Shown here piece after piece: positions 16,124 through 24,111 of a stretch of 64,000 bases of DNA; positions within the stretch are counted from its first letter, which is position 1; the number at the start of each line of letters is the position of its first letter. Source of the stretch: Dyadobacter sp. 3J3 (GTDB lineage Bacteria; Bacteroidota; Bacteroidia; Cytophagales; Spirosomataceae). The notes beneath the pieces were generated by a model that was not told where the DNA came from, did not search any database, and saw nothing but the letters and a program-made list of their open reading frames with translations. Made by a program: the position numbers and the translations under genes. The stretch lies in NCBI RefSeq assembly GCF_009801115.1, contig NZ_VTOL01000007.1:62001-126000 (forward strand). The letters run 5' to 3'.

Positions 16124-17869
16124 CTATTTTCCTGATAAAGCCTCAATCGCTGCGGCCAGGTATACAAAAGGTGCATTCCAGTTAATAGCAATTTCATTGG
16201 AAGCATAAGAGCAATCGGCATCAAGGAATGATTCGTCAGCAAAATTATTGGGATAACCTGCACATTTATCCTGCTGCGCGGGATTAGGCCCGCCGGATAA
16301 AAGTCCTGGAACCGGCTCAACAATCCCGTCGGCAACGGATGGGCGATGGTGCGGATGCATGACTTGCTTTGAACCAAAACCTGTCAAAAAAGAATATCCG
16401 GTTGCATTTCTGCCAAGTATATAATCCAGATTCCCCAAGGCAGCATCCAGATATTTCTTATTTTTTGTCATCCGGTAAGCCTGTATCAATGCGATTCCCT
16501 GATTGGAGGCAACGGCGTTACTTCCCCAGGCAAAATCGCGAGCATTTTTCCCCATAACTGTATTGTAAGGCTGCGTTTCAATATCCTGGATTAAATCATC
16601 AGAAAAATCTGTGACACTTTTTTTGATCGACCGCAGATATTGCTGATCGACTGGACCAAGCGACTTTTCGTTTCGAATTATGGTGTAATAAGCCAGTGCT
16701 TTCACCTGGCTCCATGATGGAAGCGGCATAGGTTTATCAGTTTCAAACGAAATATTTTTAAGAAAAACCTCATCTTTTGTCAAAATATACATTTCACTGG
16801 CCGCCCAGATACGCTCGTCTTTTCCATCCTTATCTTCATATCCGCCTGTCACAATAGCCGGATCAAAAGTTTTATTCATTTCATTCTGATGATATTCCAG
16901 GGACGGATTTTTTTCAGCCCAGGCCCATCCTTTCAAAGCAGCCGCCTTGCAGGAATCGGAAAGTCCGGGCAACTCCTTTTCAAAATTTTTAAAAACCCTG
17001 GCCGATTGTGCCATAACCGCTACAAAATCCAGCGTAGCAATGGTGTTTTTCTGAACTACATAACGTGGATTTTTACAAGCTTCGGGCATCACCATTCCAT
17101 CAAATCTGGGATTTGTCAGTTTGTGATAAACTCCTCCATCACCCGGATCCTGCATGGTCATCATCCAACGCAGATTCCATAAAACCTCATCCAGCAAATC
17201 CGGAACAGCATTAGTGCTTTCAGGAATATTAGTTTTCAGGTTTTTAAAATAAACAGGAAAATCTTCATAAACAGAGAGCAAAGTGGCCATCGTTATTCCT
17301 GAATTGACGATATATTTATTATAATCGCCTGCATCATACCAACCTTTTGGTGAACTTATAATTGTTCCTTCTGGTCTTCCGGGTGAAACGGCCGAAGGAT
17401 GAATTAATATTTTATCATCAGGATGGCCTTCGGCACGAGCCCATTTCCCGGCAAATTTTTCAGGTAATGCGACGGAAGCTCTTTGATAATAATAACCGCG
17501 AATTGCTGCAATCGCTACGTTTTTATGAATTTCGTTTTTGATCTCGAATGGAGCGGAAGTTCCTGCTTTGGGCGTTTCCAAAATGTAATTCCCCGGTTTG
17601 TGAAAAGCAGAGAAATCAGCAATCCGTCCGGATTTTCCTGAATATTGACTTTTGCGGATTTCACCCAATTTTCCGGCAAAAACTACCTTTTTTGATTTGT
17701 TATCTTTTAGAACAAAATCAGTATTTAAATCTCCAGCAACAACCGCAATTTTAGGAGCATCAGGGTAAAAACCGACCTGATTCAGGCGAATATTTTCGGA
17801 AGATGATTGTCCCAATGCGCCCTTTGTCAGTAAAGAAAGGAACAGGGAATAGTAATATATATTTTTCAA
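16124..17869 (-). CDS. Secreted glycoside hydrolase family 9 enzyme (cellulase/endoglucanase type)
   Basis: 581 residues, signal peptide ending KGALGQ. An N-terminal Ig-like CelD_N domain (about 24-105, IRLNQVGFYPDAPKIAVV) precedes the alpha6/alpha6-barrel. Catalytic features of GH9: WYDAGDYNKYIVNSG with the base Asp, HPHHRPS, and SNEIAINWNAPFVYLAAAI with the acid Glu close to the C-terminus. It should cut beta-1,4-glucans or related glucans in the periplasm or outside. The start codon is TTG at 17869 (an in-frame TAA lies 16 bases upstream and no ATG in between). No SusC/D adjoins, so it is a stand-alone polysaccharide enzyme. Confidence 0.95.
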   Translation of the reverse strand: MKNIYYYSLFLSLLTKGALGQSSSENIRLNQVGFYPDAPKIAVVAGDLNTDFVLKDNKSKKVVFAGKLGEIRKSQYSGKSGRIADFSAFHKPGNYILETPKAGTSAPFEIKNEIHKNVAIAAIRGYYYQRASVALPEKFAGKWARAEGHPDDKILIHPSAVSPGRPEGTIISSPKGWYDAGDYNKYIVNSGITMATLLSVYEDFPVYFKNLKTNIPESTNAVPDLLDEVLWNLRWMMTMQDPGDGGVYHKLTNPRFDGMVMPEACKNPRYVVQKNTIATLDFVAVMAQSARVFKNFEKELPGLSDSCKAAALKGWAWAEKNPSLEYHQNEMNKTFDPAIVTGGYEDKDGKDERIWAASEMYILTKDEVFLKNISFETDKPMPLPSWSQVKALAYYTIIRNEKSLGPVDQQYLRSIKKSVTDFSDDLIQDIETQPYNTVMGKNARDFAWGSNAVASNQGIALIQAYRMTKNKKYLDAALGNLDYILGRNATGYSFLTGFGSKQVMHPHHRPSVADGIVEPVPGLLSGGPNPAQQDKCAGYPNNFADESFLDADCSYASNEIAINWNAPFVYLAAAIEALSGK

Positions 17870-17973
17870 AACGAATATTCTTATTTAGGTTACTGCCAAA
17901 ATTTCATACTTCCTAAAACAAAGATAAAAGAACAAAATCCATACTCATTCCTCTGTGAAGTCATACATTTTAT

Positions 17974-18010
17974 AATAAAAAAAACAGATAACCGAACGGG
18001 TCACCTGTTT
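17974..18010 (-). terminator. Intrinsic terminator of the Dabb-domain gene (minus strand)
   Basis: On the minus strand AAACAGGTGACC pairs with GGTTATCTGTTT (two G-U pairs) around CGTTC and is followed by T8. The G-U pairs work only in the minus-strand transcript, giving the direction. Confidence 0.75.
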
Positions 18011-18034
18011 CCAACTATCTTTAAAAGACTAATT

Positions 18035-18448
18035 TCAGCTTACTTTCTTTGGTCCTACGGAATCGTAAATAACTACTTTTTCCCATAAGTGAGCGTAGTC
18101 TTTCCGGAATTCGTCGTGTATCGGATGTGTTTGGTATAATTCTTCTTCAATAATATTTTTAAAAAAACACATCCATGAAAAAGTATAATCCCTAACAATC
18201 ACAGAGCGACTTGTAGATGCCGGTTTTCCAATATTAACAAACTGGATCTGTGGCACTTTCGCAAGTTTTTTCAAACCCTCCAAAAGTTTGGCTTCATCCT
18301 GAGCATTGTTAGGATCTTTCAGATAAAAAAGAACGTGATGTATAAAAAGTTCGCTAACTCTTTCCGGCTCAGCTGCCAACGGCGAAATCGATACCAATGA
18401 GGCCAATCCGGCGTTTTGTAAAAATTTGCGTCTTGATGAATCTTTCAT
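18035..18448 (-). CDS. Exported Dabb (stress-responsive alpha/beta-barrel) domain protein
   Basis: 137 residues from the ATG at 18448, which gives a Tat-type signal (MKDSSRRKFLQNAGLASLVS); the longer frame to 18493 adds a hydrophobic non-conserved stretch. The rest is one Dabb ferredoxin-like domain (about 35-132): LFIHHVLFYLKD, KLLEGLKKLAKVPQIQFVNIG, DYTFSWMCFFKN, YQTHPIHDEFRKDYAHLWEK VVIYDSV. The H-x-V-L-F pattern and YQTHPxH are typical. Function of exported Dabb proteins in Bacteroidota is unknown. It has a minus-strand terminator just downstream. Confidence 0.88.
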   Translation of the reverse strand: MKDSSRRKFLQNAGLASLVSISPLAAEPERVSELFIHHVLFYLKDPNNAQDEAKLLEGLKKLAKVPQIQFVNIGKPASTSRSVIVRDYTFSWMCFFKNIIEEELYQTHPIHDEFRKDYAHLWEKVVIYDSVGPKKVS

Positions 18449-18503
18449 GATTTGGGTGTAAGTGAATTTGATTAGTAAAGAAAGTATTATCAAAAATAAT
18501 CGA

Positions 18504-18668
18504 TCAGACTTTCATATATTTTCCTGTTAGTGCTTTTATCAATTCTTCTTTGTAATCATGTATTTGTGATCCGTCAAAAGAACCTTTTAAAGTTGATATT
18601 ACTACTTTTTTTGTATAATCAATCTGGCCATTTTTCTTGGCAATTTTTCGCTTTGCTCCTGATTTCAT
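18504..18668 (-). CDS. Possible very small basic protein (54 residues), unknown function
   Basis: An open frame ATG (18668) to TGA (18504) encodes 54 residues, starting MKSGAKRKIAKKNGQID and ending LTGKYMKV. It is Lys-rich with a plausible beta-alpha pattern (KKVVISTLKGSFDGSQ, then HDYKEELIKALTGK). It lies 55 bases upstream of the Dabb gene on the same strand. Support is only length, composition and position between same-strand genes. The opposite-strand frame here (18530-18727) has a far less protein-like composition. I do not recognise a family. Confidence 0.45.
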   Translation of the reverse strand: MKSGAKRKIAKKNGQIDYTKKVVISTLKGSFDGSQIHDYKEELIKALTGKYMKV

Positions 18669-18752
18669 TGATTATTACATATCAGATTAAAACAAAATTT
18701 ATGCTCGCGTTGAAATTTACGGATTAACTGTGAAATTGACAATAATAACTCA

Positions 18753-19295
18753 TCAATCCGCTATCGAAACCAACTCATTAACCGTTTTCCAGTTCCTGGT
18801 TGTAGCAGTAACCTTCAATTTATTTTCAAAAAAATTATTGTTCAGTTTTGTTTTACCGTAGCCATTTGGACAAAAAAGATAAATTGCTTTTCCTTCCAAT
18901 ATCCATTCATCCGGTAAAAATTGCGCTGTTTCTTTTAGCTTTTCGACAAGGATATTTTCAGGAATTGCTTCCAGAAAAGTTACATGTAATTTGGTCACAT
19001 CTTCATTTCTTCCTGTTAAAAACGGATTATGCTGCCGGACTTTTCTTAATTCTTTTTCTTCCAAAACAATAACTGGCACAGAGAAAGAGAAGGTTTTCTG
19101 AATCGTATCATGAATTTGTTTTTCAAGATCCTGATCATTTCCCGGTTTTGCATTGAACACGATATTTCCACTTTGAATGTATGTCCGGATATTTTCAAAA
19201 GGTAATGTCTCAAACATCGTTTTCAGGTCTGCCATTTTGATCATGTTATGCCCTGATACATTTATTCCTCGTAAAATCGCGATGTACGTTTGCAT
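18753..19295 (-). CDS. DUF1697 family protein
   Basis: 180 residues. The N-terminus MQTYIAILRGINVSGHNMIK is the signature of DUF1697 (LLRGINVGG), followed by LKTMFETLPFENIRTYIQSG and NIVF, then VTFLEAIPENILVEKL and the C-terminal TTRNWKTVNELVSIA (ATxRNWxTV). These are small soluble proteins found throughout bacteria with two alpha/beta domains and no proven activity. It stands alone, with a divergent cupin gene upstream. The length matches the family. Confidence 0.93.
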   Translation of the reverse strand: MQTYIAILRGINVSGHNMIKMADLKTMFETLPFENIRTYIQSGNIVFNAKPGNDQDLEKQIHDTIQKTFSFSVPVIVLEEKELRKVRQHNPFLTGRNEDVTKLHVTFLEAIPENILVEKLKETAQFLPDEWILEGKAIYLFCPNGYGKTKLNNNFFENKLKVTATTRNWKTVNELVSIAD

Positions 19296-19408
19296 TTGCT
19301 TTTAAGAAACTGGTCAAAATCTTTTTTACATTCAATGATACAACAGAAAAGTATAATTTATCCAATCTCTCCTTATTGACATGCATTCAATTTAATCAAA
19401 CTGACGAT

Positions 19409-19849
19409 ATGATTACGAAGAGAGATATTACCGTTGCAGCACTGACGATGGGACTGACGATTTCTTTTGTCATTGCCAATTCCAAAATGGCAAACCTCGA
19501 TTCTTCCATATTCGACTGGAACGATATTCCGGTAAAAGAAACCAAAACAGGTTCGGTCCGTACCTTTTTCCGTTCGTCAACCGCAACGCTTGACGAACTT
19601 GAATGCCACGTAACAACCCTAAATGCCGGTGAATCTTCGCATCCGCCGCATAAACATCCTGAAGAGGAAGTTATCATCATTAAAGAAGGCACGCTGGAAG
19701 CTTTGGTGAACGGAAATATGAAACGTGTCGGCCCCGGTTCAGTGGTTTTCCAGGCTTCCAACCAAATGCATTCGATCAAAAATGTAGGTAATACACCTGC
19801 CACATATCACGTTTTCAGCTGGCATTCGCCGGGAACGATGAAAAAATAA
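19409..19849 (+). CDS. Exported or membrane-anchored single-domain cupin
   Basis: 146 residues from the ATG at 19409; a TTG at 19376 is in frame but adds only polar residues ahead of the signal. The N-terminus (DITVAALTMGLTISFVIAN) looks like an uncleaved anchor or signal. Cupin motif 1 is HPPHKHPEEEVIIIKEG and motif 2 is PGSVVFQASNQMHSIKNVGN, so the three His and one Glu of the usual metal site are all present. Such proteins range from dioxygenases and isomerases to sugar-binding regulators; the activity cannot be fixed. Monocistronic by context. Confidence 0.88.
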   Translation: MITKRDITVAALTMGLTISFVIANSKMANLDSSIFDWNDIPVKETKTGSVRTFFRSSTATLDELECHVTTLNAGESSHPPHKHPEEEVIIIKEGTLEALVNGNMKRVGPGSVVFQASNQMHSIKNVGNTPATYHVFSWHSPGTMKK

Positions 19850-19864
19850 TATCGAAAAATACAG

Positions 19865-20686
19865 TTAGAACCGGAATCCGAAGTTAAATGCAAATTCAGC
19901 CGTAATCTGCATTCCATCGCTGTAATTTATATTACTTGTTTGCTGCTTATCAAAATAGCGAACGCCAAGGCCGCCGTTTATTCCAAGATTTATTCTTGAA
20001 GTAATTTGGAAATTGAGATAATTATTAACGATTAAGCCTAATCGAAAACTTTTAACAGGAGTTAATATTATGGTAGACTGGCCGCCATTATTATCATAAA
20101 TATACTGAGAGTTTAATTTTTTAGTAAAACCAATCATCACATTGGGTCCGACAGCATAAGTAACTTTTCTTTGTCCAAACGGATAGAATTTAACACCTGG
20201 AGAAACGTAAAAATTAGTATAGTGCTTTTGGTTTGAACCGCTGTATGTGTTATAATAATACTCGCTATTGAACATGAATGATACCGGAACAACCACCCCA
20301 ACATATTGATTTTCGCCTAATAATCTTTCATAACTGATACCCAAACCTGGCCCGGAATCCAGGGCTTTAAATGGAGAAAGCAAAATGATATTTTCTCCTG
20401 ACTGGGAATTAGAAGGCCTTTTAATTTCGGAAGCACCTCTGGCTACGCGCTCATTAATGACGAAAATCTCACCATTCCCAAATACAATACGTTCCAGCTC
20501 AGCTTTACGAATTACAAATTTTGCACTGTTTGGTTCTGGATTGGTTTGGTATCGTATTTCCCTCACACCCACTTCCATTACTTTACCTTCGATAACGGTT
20601 CCATTCCTCTTAATCAGTTTATCCTGAGCTTGTAGAGATACTGAAAATCCGAGCAAGAGTACCAGACATAATATTGTATGTTTCAT
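19865..20686 (-). CDS. Secreted protein with predicted outer-membrane beta-barrel, unknown function
   Basis: About 273 residues from the ATG at 20686 (another ATG two codons earlier at 20692 is equally possible). A signal peptide (hydrophobic core CLVLLLGFSVSLQAQ) is followed by a small domain (about 24-75: LIKRNGTVIEGKVMEVGVRE, FVIRKAELERIVFGNGE) that resembles repeated KxGxxIxGxVxxI segments of Bacteroidota surface proteins. The remainder alternates polar and aromatic residues in beta-strands (YNTYSGSNQKHYTNFYVSPG, INLGINGGLGVRYFD) and ends FAFNFGFRF, the terminal Phe typical of outer-membrane barrels. Function unknown. Confidence 0.8.
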   Translation of the reverse strand: MKHTILCLVLLLGFSVSLQAQDKLIKRNGTVIEGKVMEVGVREIRYQTNPEPNSAKFVIRKAELERIVFGNGEIFVINERVARGASEIKRPSNSQSGENIILLSPFKALDSGPGLGISYERLLGENQYVGVVVPVSFMFNSEYYYNTYSGSNQKHYTNFYVSPGVKFYPFGQRKVTYAVGPNVMIGFTKKLNSQYIYDNNGGQSTIILTPVKSFRLGLIVNNYLNFQITSRINLGINGGLGVRYFDKQQTSNINYSDGMQITAEFAFNFGFRF

Positions 20687-20870
20687 GGTCATGATTATAA
20701 AATGGCTAATATATATGCAAAGTAATCATTAATCAGTTACATCGAAAAAAAACTTAATGAACGATAAAAACCTGATCTCTGTTATCATTTGAACCTAAAA
20801 AGGTTTCTTAATACAATTCCGGCTCTGTTTATACTTAAACCTATACACATGGGCAGCTTAAAACAACCAA

Positions 20871-22013
20871 ATGACATTTCAAGGATTAAACCTCATTGAG
20901 CCTATTACAAAGGCTCTGACAGAAGAAGGATACACAACTCCCACGCCAATTCAGGCAAAAGCGATTCCTCTAATTTTACAACATAGAGATTTGCTGGGTT
21001 GCGCACAAACAGGCACAGGAAAAACCGCAGCTTTTGCGATTCCAATGCTTCAGATATTAGAAGAAAAACCAAAAAATAAAAACGAAAAGGGCCCGATCCG
21101 CGCACTAATTCTAACCCCAACACGCGAATTAGCGATCCAGATTGGTGAAAGTTTTGCTGCTTATGGTCGCTTTACAAATATTACGCATACGGTTATTTTT
21201 GGCGGAGTAGGTCAAAAACCACAGACGGATGCTTTGAGAAGAGGTGTTGATATCTTAATCGCGACACCGGGACGTCTTTTAGACCTCATCAATCAAGGAT
21301 TTGTTCATTTGAAACAACTGGAAATTTTTGTTCTGGATGAAGCAGATCGTATGCTTGACATGGGTTTTGTGCATGATGTTAAAAAGATTTTGAAACTTCT
21401 GCCTGCTAAACGCCAGTCGCTGTTTTTCTCTGCCACAATGCCTCCGGTCATTATGACTTTGGCAGACACGATCCTTTCAAACCCTGCAAAAGTGGAGGTA
21501 ACACCGGTTTCTTCTACGGCTGATACGATTAAGCAATCGGTTTATTTTGTAGATAAATCAGATAAAAACAATCTGCTTTTACACATTTTGAAGGACGACA
21601 ATATCGCAACTGCGCTTGTGTTCACAAGAACAAAACATGGTGCTGATAAAGTTGTGAAAGTTTTGCGTAAAGCCGGTGTAACATCAGAAGCAATTCACGG
21701 TAACAAATCTCAGAATGCGCGTCAGAATGCATTAAAGAATTTTAAAAGCCAGACTACCCGTGTTTTAGTTGCTACCGATATTGCCGCACGTGGAATTGAC
21801 GTGGATGATCTTACTCACGTAATCAACTACGAAATCCCGAATATCCCCGAAACTTATGTTCACCGTATTGGCCGTACAGGACGCGCTGGTGCAAAAGGAA
21901 CAGCTTTTTCTTTCTGTGATGTTGATGAAAAAGGCTTCTTGAAAGATATCCATAAACTGATTGATAAAAATATCCCGGTTACAAAAGATCATCCTTACTC
22001 GTTCGGGAGATAA
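20871..22013 (+). CDS. rhlE: DEAD-box ATP-dependent RNA helicase, RhlE-like
   Basis: 380 residues: a complete two-RecA-domain core with almost no C-terminal tail. Motifs in order: Q motif ([25 protein letters not shown]), I AQTGTGKT, Ia [10 protein letters not shown] and [56 protein letters not shown]. It unwinds short RNA duplexes, commonly in ribosome assembly or RNA turnover and cold adaptation. The closing residues HPYSFGR are usual for small RhlE proteins of Bacteroidota. A rhodanese gene starts 18 bases after its stop, so the two may be co-transcribed. Confidence 0.95.
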   Translation: MTFQGLNLIEPITKALTEEGYTTPTPIQAKAIPLILQHRDLLGCAQTGTGKTAAFAIPMLQILEEKPKNKNEKGPIRALILTPTRELAIQIGESFAAYGRFTNITHTVIFGGVGQKPQTDALRRGVDILIATPGRLLDLINQGFVHLKQLEIFVLDEADRMLDMGFVHDVKKILKLLPAKRQSLFFSATMPPVIMTLADTILSNPAKVEVTPVSSTADTIKQSVYFVDKSDKNNLLLHILKDDNIATALVFTRTKHGADKVVKVLRKAGVTSEAIHGNKSQNARQNALKNFKSQTTRVLVATDIAARGIDVDDLTHVINYEIPNIPETYVHRIGRTGRAGAKGTAFSFCDVDEKGFLKDIHKLIDKNIPVTKDHPYSFGR

Positions 22014-22031
22014 TTTAAGTTGAATTGTGTA

Positions 22032-22337
22032 ATGTTCAAAAATACATATACCGATATCAGCCTTTCAGAAATGAATGAGCTTCGGAAACAACCTGATTGC
22101 GTTGTTGTTGATGTTCGTGAAACCTGGGAATTTGAAGAATTTAATGAAGGGGGAATTAATATTCCCTTAGCAGAAATCCGACAGCAGAGAAATCTGCTGT
22201 CGGATTTTCAATATATCATTGTGTTGTGCACCAATGGTGTAAGAAGTAAAGTAGCCGCTATGGATTTTTGCCGCATTCCTGAGTGGAATGACAAGAAAAT
22301 TTTCCATTTGCATGGAGGGATTCTGGAAGCGGAATGA
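22032..22337 (+). CDS. Single-domain rhodanese-like sulfurtransferase
   Basis: 101 residues from the ATG at 22032 (a TTG at 22020 is in frame but less likely). The domain covers the whole chain: DCVVVDVRETWEFEEFNEGG INIPLAEI, and the active-site loop VLCTNGVRSKVAAM with Cys followed by Arg, then the closing FHLHGGILEAE. The active loop is of the C-x4-R-S type used for persulfide formation. Role could be sulfide or thiosulfate handling or tRNA thiolation. It follows the helicase at 18 bases. Confidence 0.9.
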   Translation: MFKNTYTDISLSEMNELRKQPDCVVVDVRETWEFEEFNEGGINIPLAEIRQQRNLLSDFQYIIVLCTNGVRSKVAAMDFCRIPEWNDKKIFHLHGGILEAE

Positions 22338-22355
22338 TTCTTTACTTAATACAAG

Positions 22356-22520
22356 TACAATAGGCTCCTTGAGAGCCTTCTGTTTATAGAAAACAAATTT
22401 TAGTTTTGAAGTAGCTCCATAGGAGCCTCCTGTTTAACTTAGGAAACTCCTAACGGAGTTATAAGCCTAATTCCAACTACCATTACTATAAACAGGATGT
22501 CCCTAAGGGACAAACGAAAA
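22356..22520. repeat. Cluster of GGAGCC/CTCC-type palindromic repeats
   Basis: The 196-base gap contains several related short elements: GGCTCCTTGAGAGCC TTCTGTTTATAG, GCTCCATAGGAGCCTCCTGT, AACTCCTAACGGAGTT, and the inverted CTATAAACAGGATGTCCC with TAAGGGAC. Each has a small palindrome (for example GGCTCCTTGAGAGCC, GTCCCTAAGGGAC) next to a CTGTTTA or TAAACAG arm. This is a composite of REP-like units between convergent genes and may also end transcription. Confidence 0.65.
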
Positions 22521-22533
22521 AAGACCCGCAAAA

Positions 22534-23313
22534 CTAGATCTTGACACTGCCTTCAAAAACCCGTACGGCAGGTCCTATCAAATAGATATCGTCAAATTTG
22601 GCTTCCTCTTTTGCAAAATAATCAACCTGTAAAGTTCCGCCCAAAGTTTCTACAGTAACCGGACCATTCCATCCTTCACGTAAATGTGCAGATAAAACAC
22701 AGGCTGTCACACCTGTTCCGCAGGAATAAGTTTCATCTTCAACGCCACGTTCATACGTTCTTACACTGAGATGATTTTCACCAAGTAACTGAACGAAATT
22801 AACGTTTGTACCTCCCAAAGAACCAAATTTTGGACCGTAACGCACATCTTTTCCAATTTCAACTACTGCTGTTTCCTGGATATCATCCACGTAAGTTACG
22901 TAGTGAGGTGATCCAGTATTTAAAAAATCATATGCGTCGTGTCTTTCAACACCATGAACCGGTCCCATTTTAAGGTGGATAATTTCTTCGGTGGCAACAC
23001 CTTCATGCGGACCATCCACTGCTATAAAAGAAGTTTCCTTTTCAAACATTCCAAGATCATGCGCAAAGCGTACCGCACACCGGCCACCATTTCCACACAT
23101 ACTACCCTCGCGACCATCCGCATTGAAATAAACCATACGGAAATCATATCCTTCTGCATTTTCCAGAAGAATGAGTCCGTCAGATCCTATACCGAAACGA
23201 CGGTGACATAATTTTTCAATTAATTCCTGCGAAGAAGGAAAAAAGCCTGTGCGATTATCAATCATCACAAAATCATTTCCGGTACCCTGATATTTAAAAA
23301 AAGGAATTTCCAT
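22534..23313 (-). CDS. dapF: Diaminopimelate epimerase
   Basis: 259 residues. DapF converts LL- to meso-diaminopimelate, for lysine and peptidoglycan. Both catalytic Cys motifs are present: MCGNGGRCAVRFAH (about residue 72) and YSCGTGVTACVLSA (about 200), together with the start FFKYQGTGNDFVMIDNR and the HYVTYVDDI segment. The length is normal. Oddity: on the coding strand the start codon is preceded, after only two bases, by a 7-base-period repeat array instead of a ribosome-binding site (see 23316-23429). The next gene upstream on this strand is rplS. Confidence 0.97.
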   Translation of the reverse strand: MEIPFFKYQGTGNDFVMIDNRTGFFPSSQELIEKLCHRRFGIGSDGLILLENAEGYDFRMVYFNADGREGSMCGNGGRCAVRFAHDLGMFEKETSFIAVDGPHEGVATEEIIHLKMGPVHGVERHDAYDFLNTGSPHYVTYVDDIQETAVVEIGKDVRYGPKFGSLGGTNVNFVQLLGENHLSVRTYERGVEDETYSCGTGVTACVLSAHLREGWNGPVTVETLGGTLQVDYFAKEEAKFDDIYLIGPAVRVFEGSVKI

Positions 23314-23315
23314 AT

Positions 23316-23429
23316 GGCTGTTAGCGATTAGCTTATAGCTGTTAGCTAAATCGCATTTTGAAAGTTATTCTATAATTTCATTTAAATTAGGCAGAAAGCC
23401 AATCGCTAAAAGCTAATAGCCAACCGCTC
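23316..23429. repeat. Pair of inverted 7-base-period repeat arrays before dapF (heptad locus B)
   Basis: Read on the minus strand, 23354-23316 is GCTAACA GCTATAA GCTAATC GCTAACA GCC-type heptads ending two bases before the dapF ATG. Read on the plus strand, 23390-23429 is GCCAATC GCTAAAA GCTAATA GCCAACC GCT. The two arrays are inverted relative to each other across ~35 bases of AT-rich DNA and could form a long imperfect hairpin, the same architecture as at 730-839. The GC content is lower than in locus A but the period of 7 is exact. Confidence 0.75.
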
Positions 23430-23439
23430 CCAAAACAAC

Positions 23440-23476
23440 AAAACCCTGCAAAGAAAAGATTCTTTTGCAGGGTTTT
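23440..23476 (-). terminator. Intrinsic terminator of rplS
   Basis: AAAACCCTGCAAA and TTTGCAGGGTTTT make a perfect 13-bp stem 25 bases after the rplS stop; A/T runs on both sides allow use on both strands. Confidence 0.88.
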
Positions 23477-23500
23477 TAATTTCGTCCGAAGAATATATTC

Positions 23501-23866
23501 TTATGCCTTCGCTACTTTAAGCTCTTTAATACGAGCAGCTTTACCCTGACGACCGCGTAAGAAGAACAAACGCGCACGACGCACCTTACCACGACGAATC
23601 AATTCGATTTTCGCGATACTTGGTGAAAGGATTGGGAAAATACGTTCAACTGCAATTCCGTTAGAAATTTTACGTACAGTGAAAGTTTCTCCACTTCCGC
23701 TCAAATTACGGCGTTGCATAACCGTACCTTGAAACTGCTGAATACGTTCTTTGTTACCTTCTCTGATCTTAACGTGTACGTTGATCGTGTCACCTGCTTT
23801 GAAAACAGGATACTCGGAGGTACGATTCTCGATCGTAGCTTCTACGAGTTTAATTAATTCGCTCAT
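23501..23866 (-). CDS. rplS: 50S ribosomal protein L19
   Basis: 121 residues. Conserved L19 segments: [69 protein letters not shown] and the basic end [13 protein letters not shown]. It sits at the 30S-50S interface of the ribosome. It is encoded alone here (in many bacteria it is with rpsP-rimM-trmD). Start ATG 23866, with its own terminator. Confidence 0.98.
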   Translation of the reverse strand: MSELIKLVEATIENRTSEYPVFKAGDTINVHVKIREGNKERIQQFQGTVMQRRNLSGSGETFTVRKISNGIAVERIFPILSPSIAKIELIRRGKVRRARLFFLRGRQGKAARIKELKVAKA

Positions 23867-24111
23867 GACGATGCTTTATAATGAAATTGAAATTGCAACT
23901 TGCTTCCAGCGGATGGGGTGACGCCCCTTCATTCAAAACAGCTATTGCGAAAACGAGTGCAAAGCTAAGATTAATTCTTAATATCTGAAAGCGTTAACAT
24001 AATTTTATGCAGCGAAATCCATGTAATTTTGTTGGAATAATATTAGTAAACAGAGATTTATCCCAAGCAGGATTATTTCGGGCAGCTTTTTAATCCAAAT
24101 ATCTTTGACCT

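Noticed and set aside
18530-18727. 65-codon plus-strand frame rich in Leu, Ile and Phe
   Set aside because: Antisense to the more protein-like 54-codon frame at 18504-18668 and looks like translated AT-rich DNA, although a small membrane protein cannot be entirely excluded.
23900-23940. GGGGTGACGCCCC near-palindrome in the rplS leader as a ribosomal-protein autoregulation site
   Set aside because: Too short and similar to dispersed REP-like sequences; no known L19 leader motif is matched.
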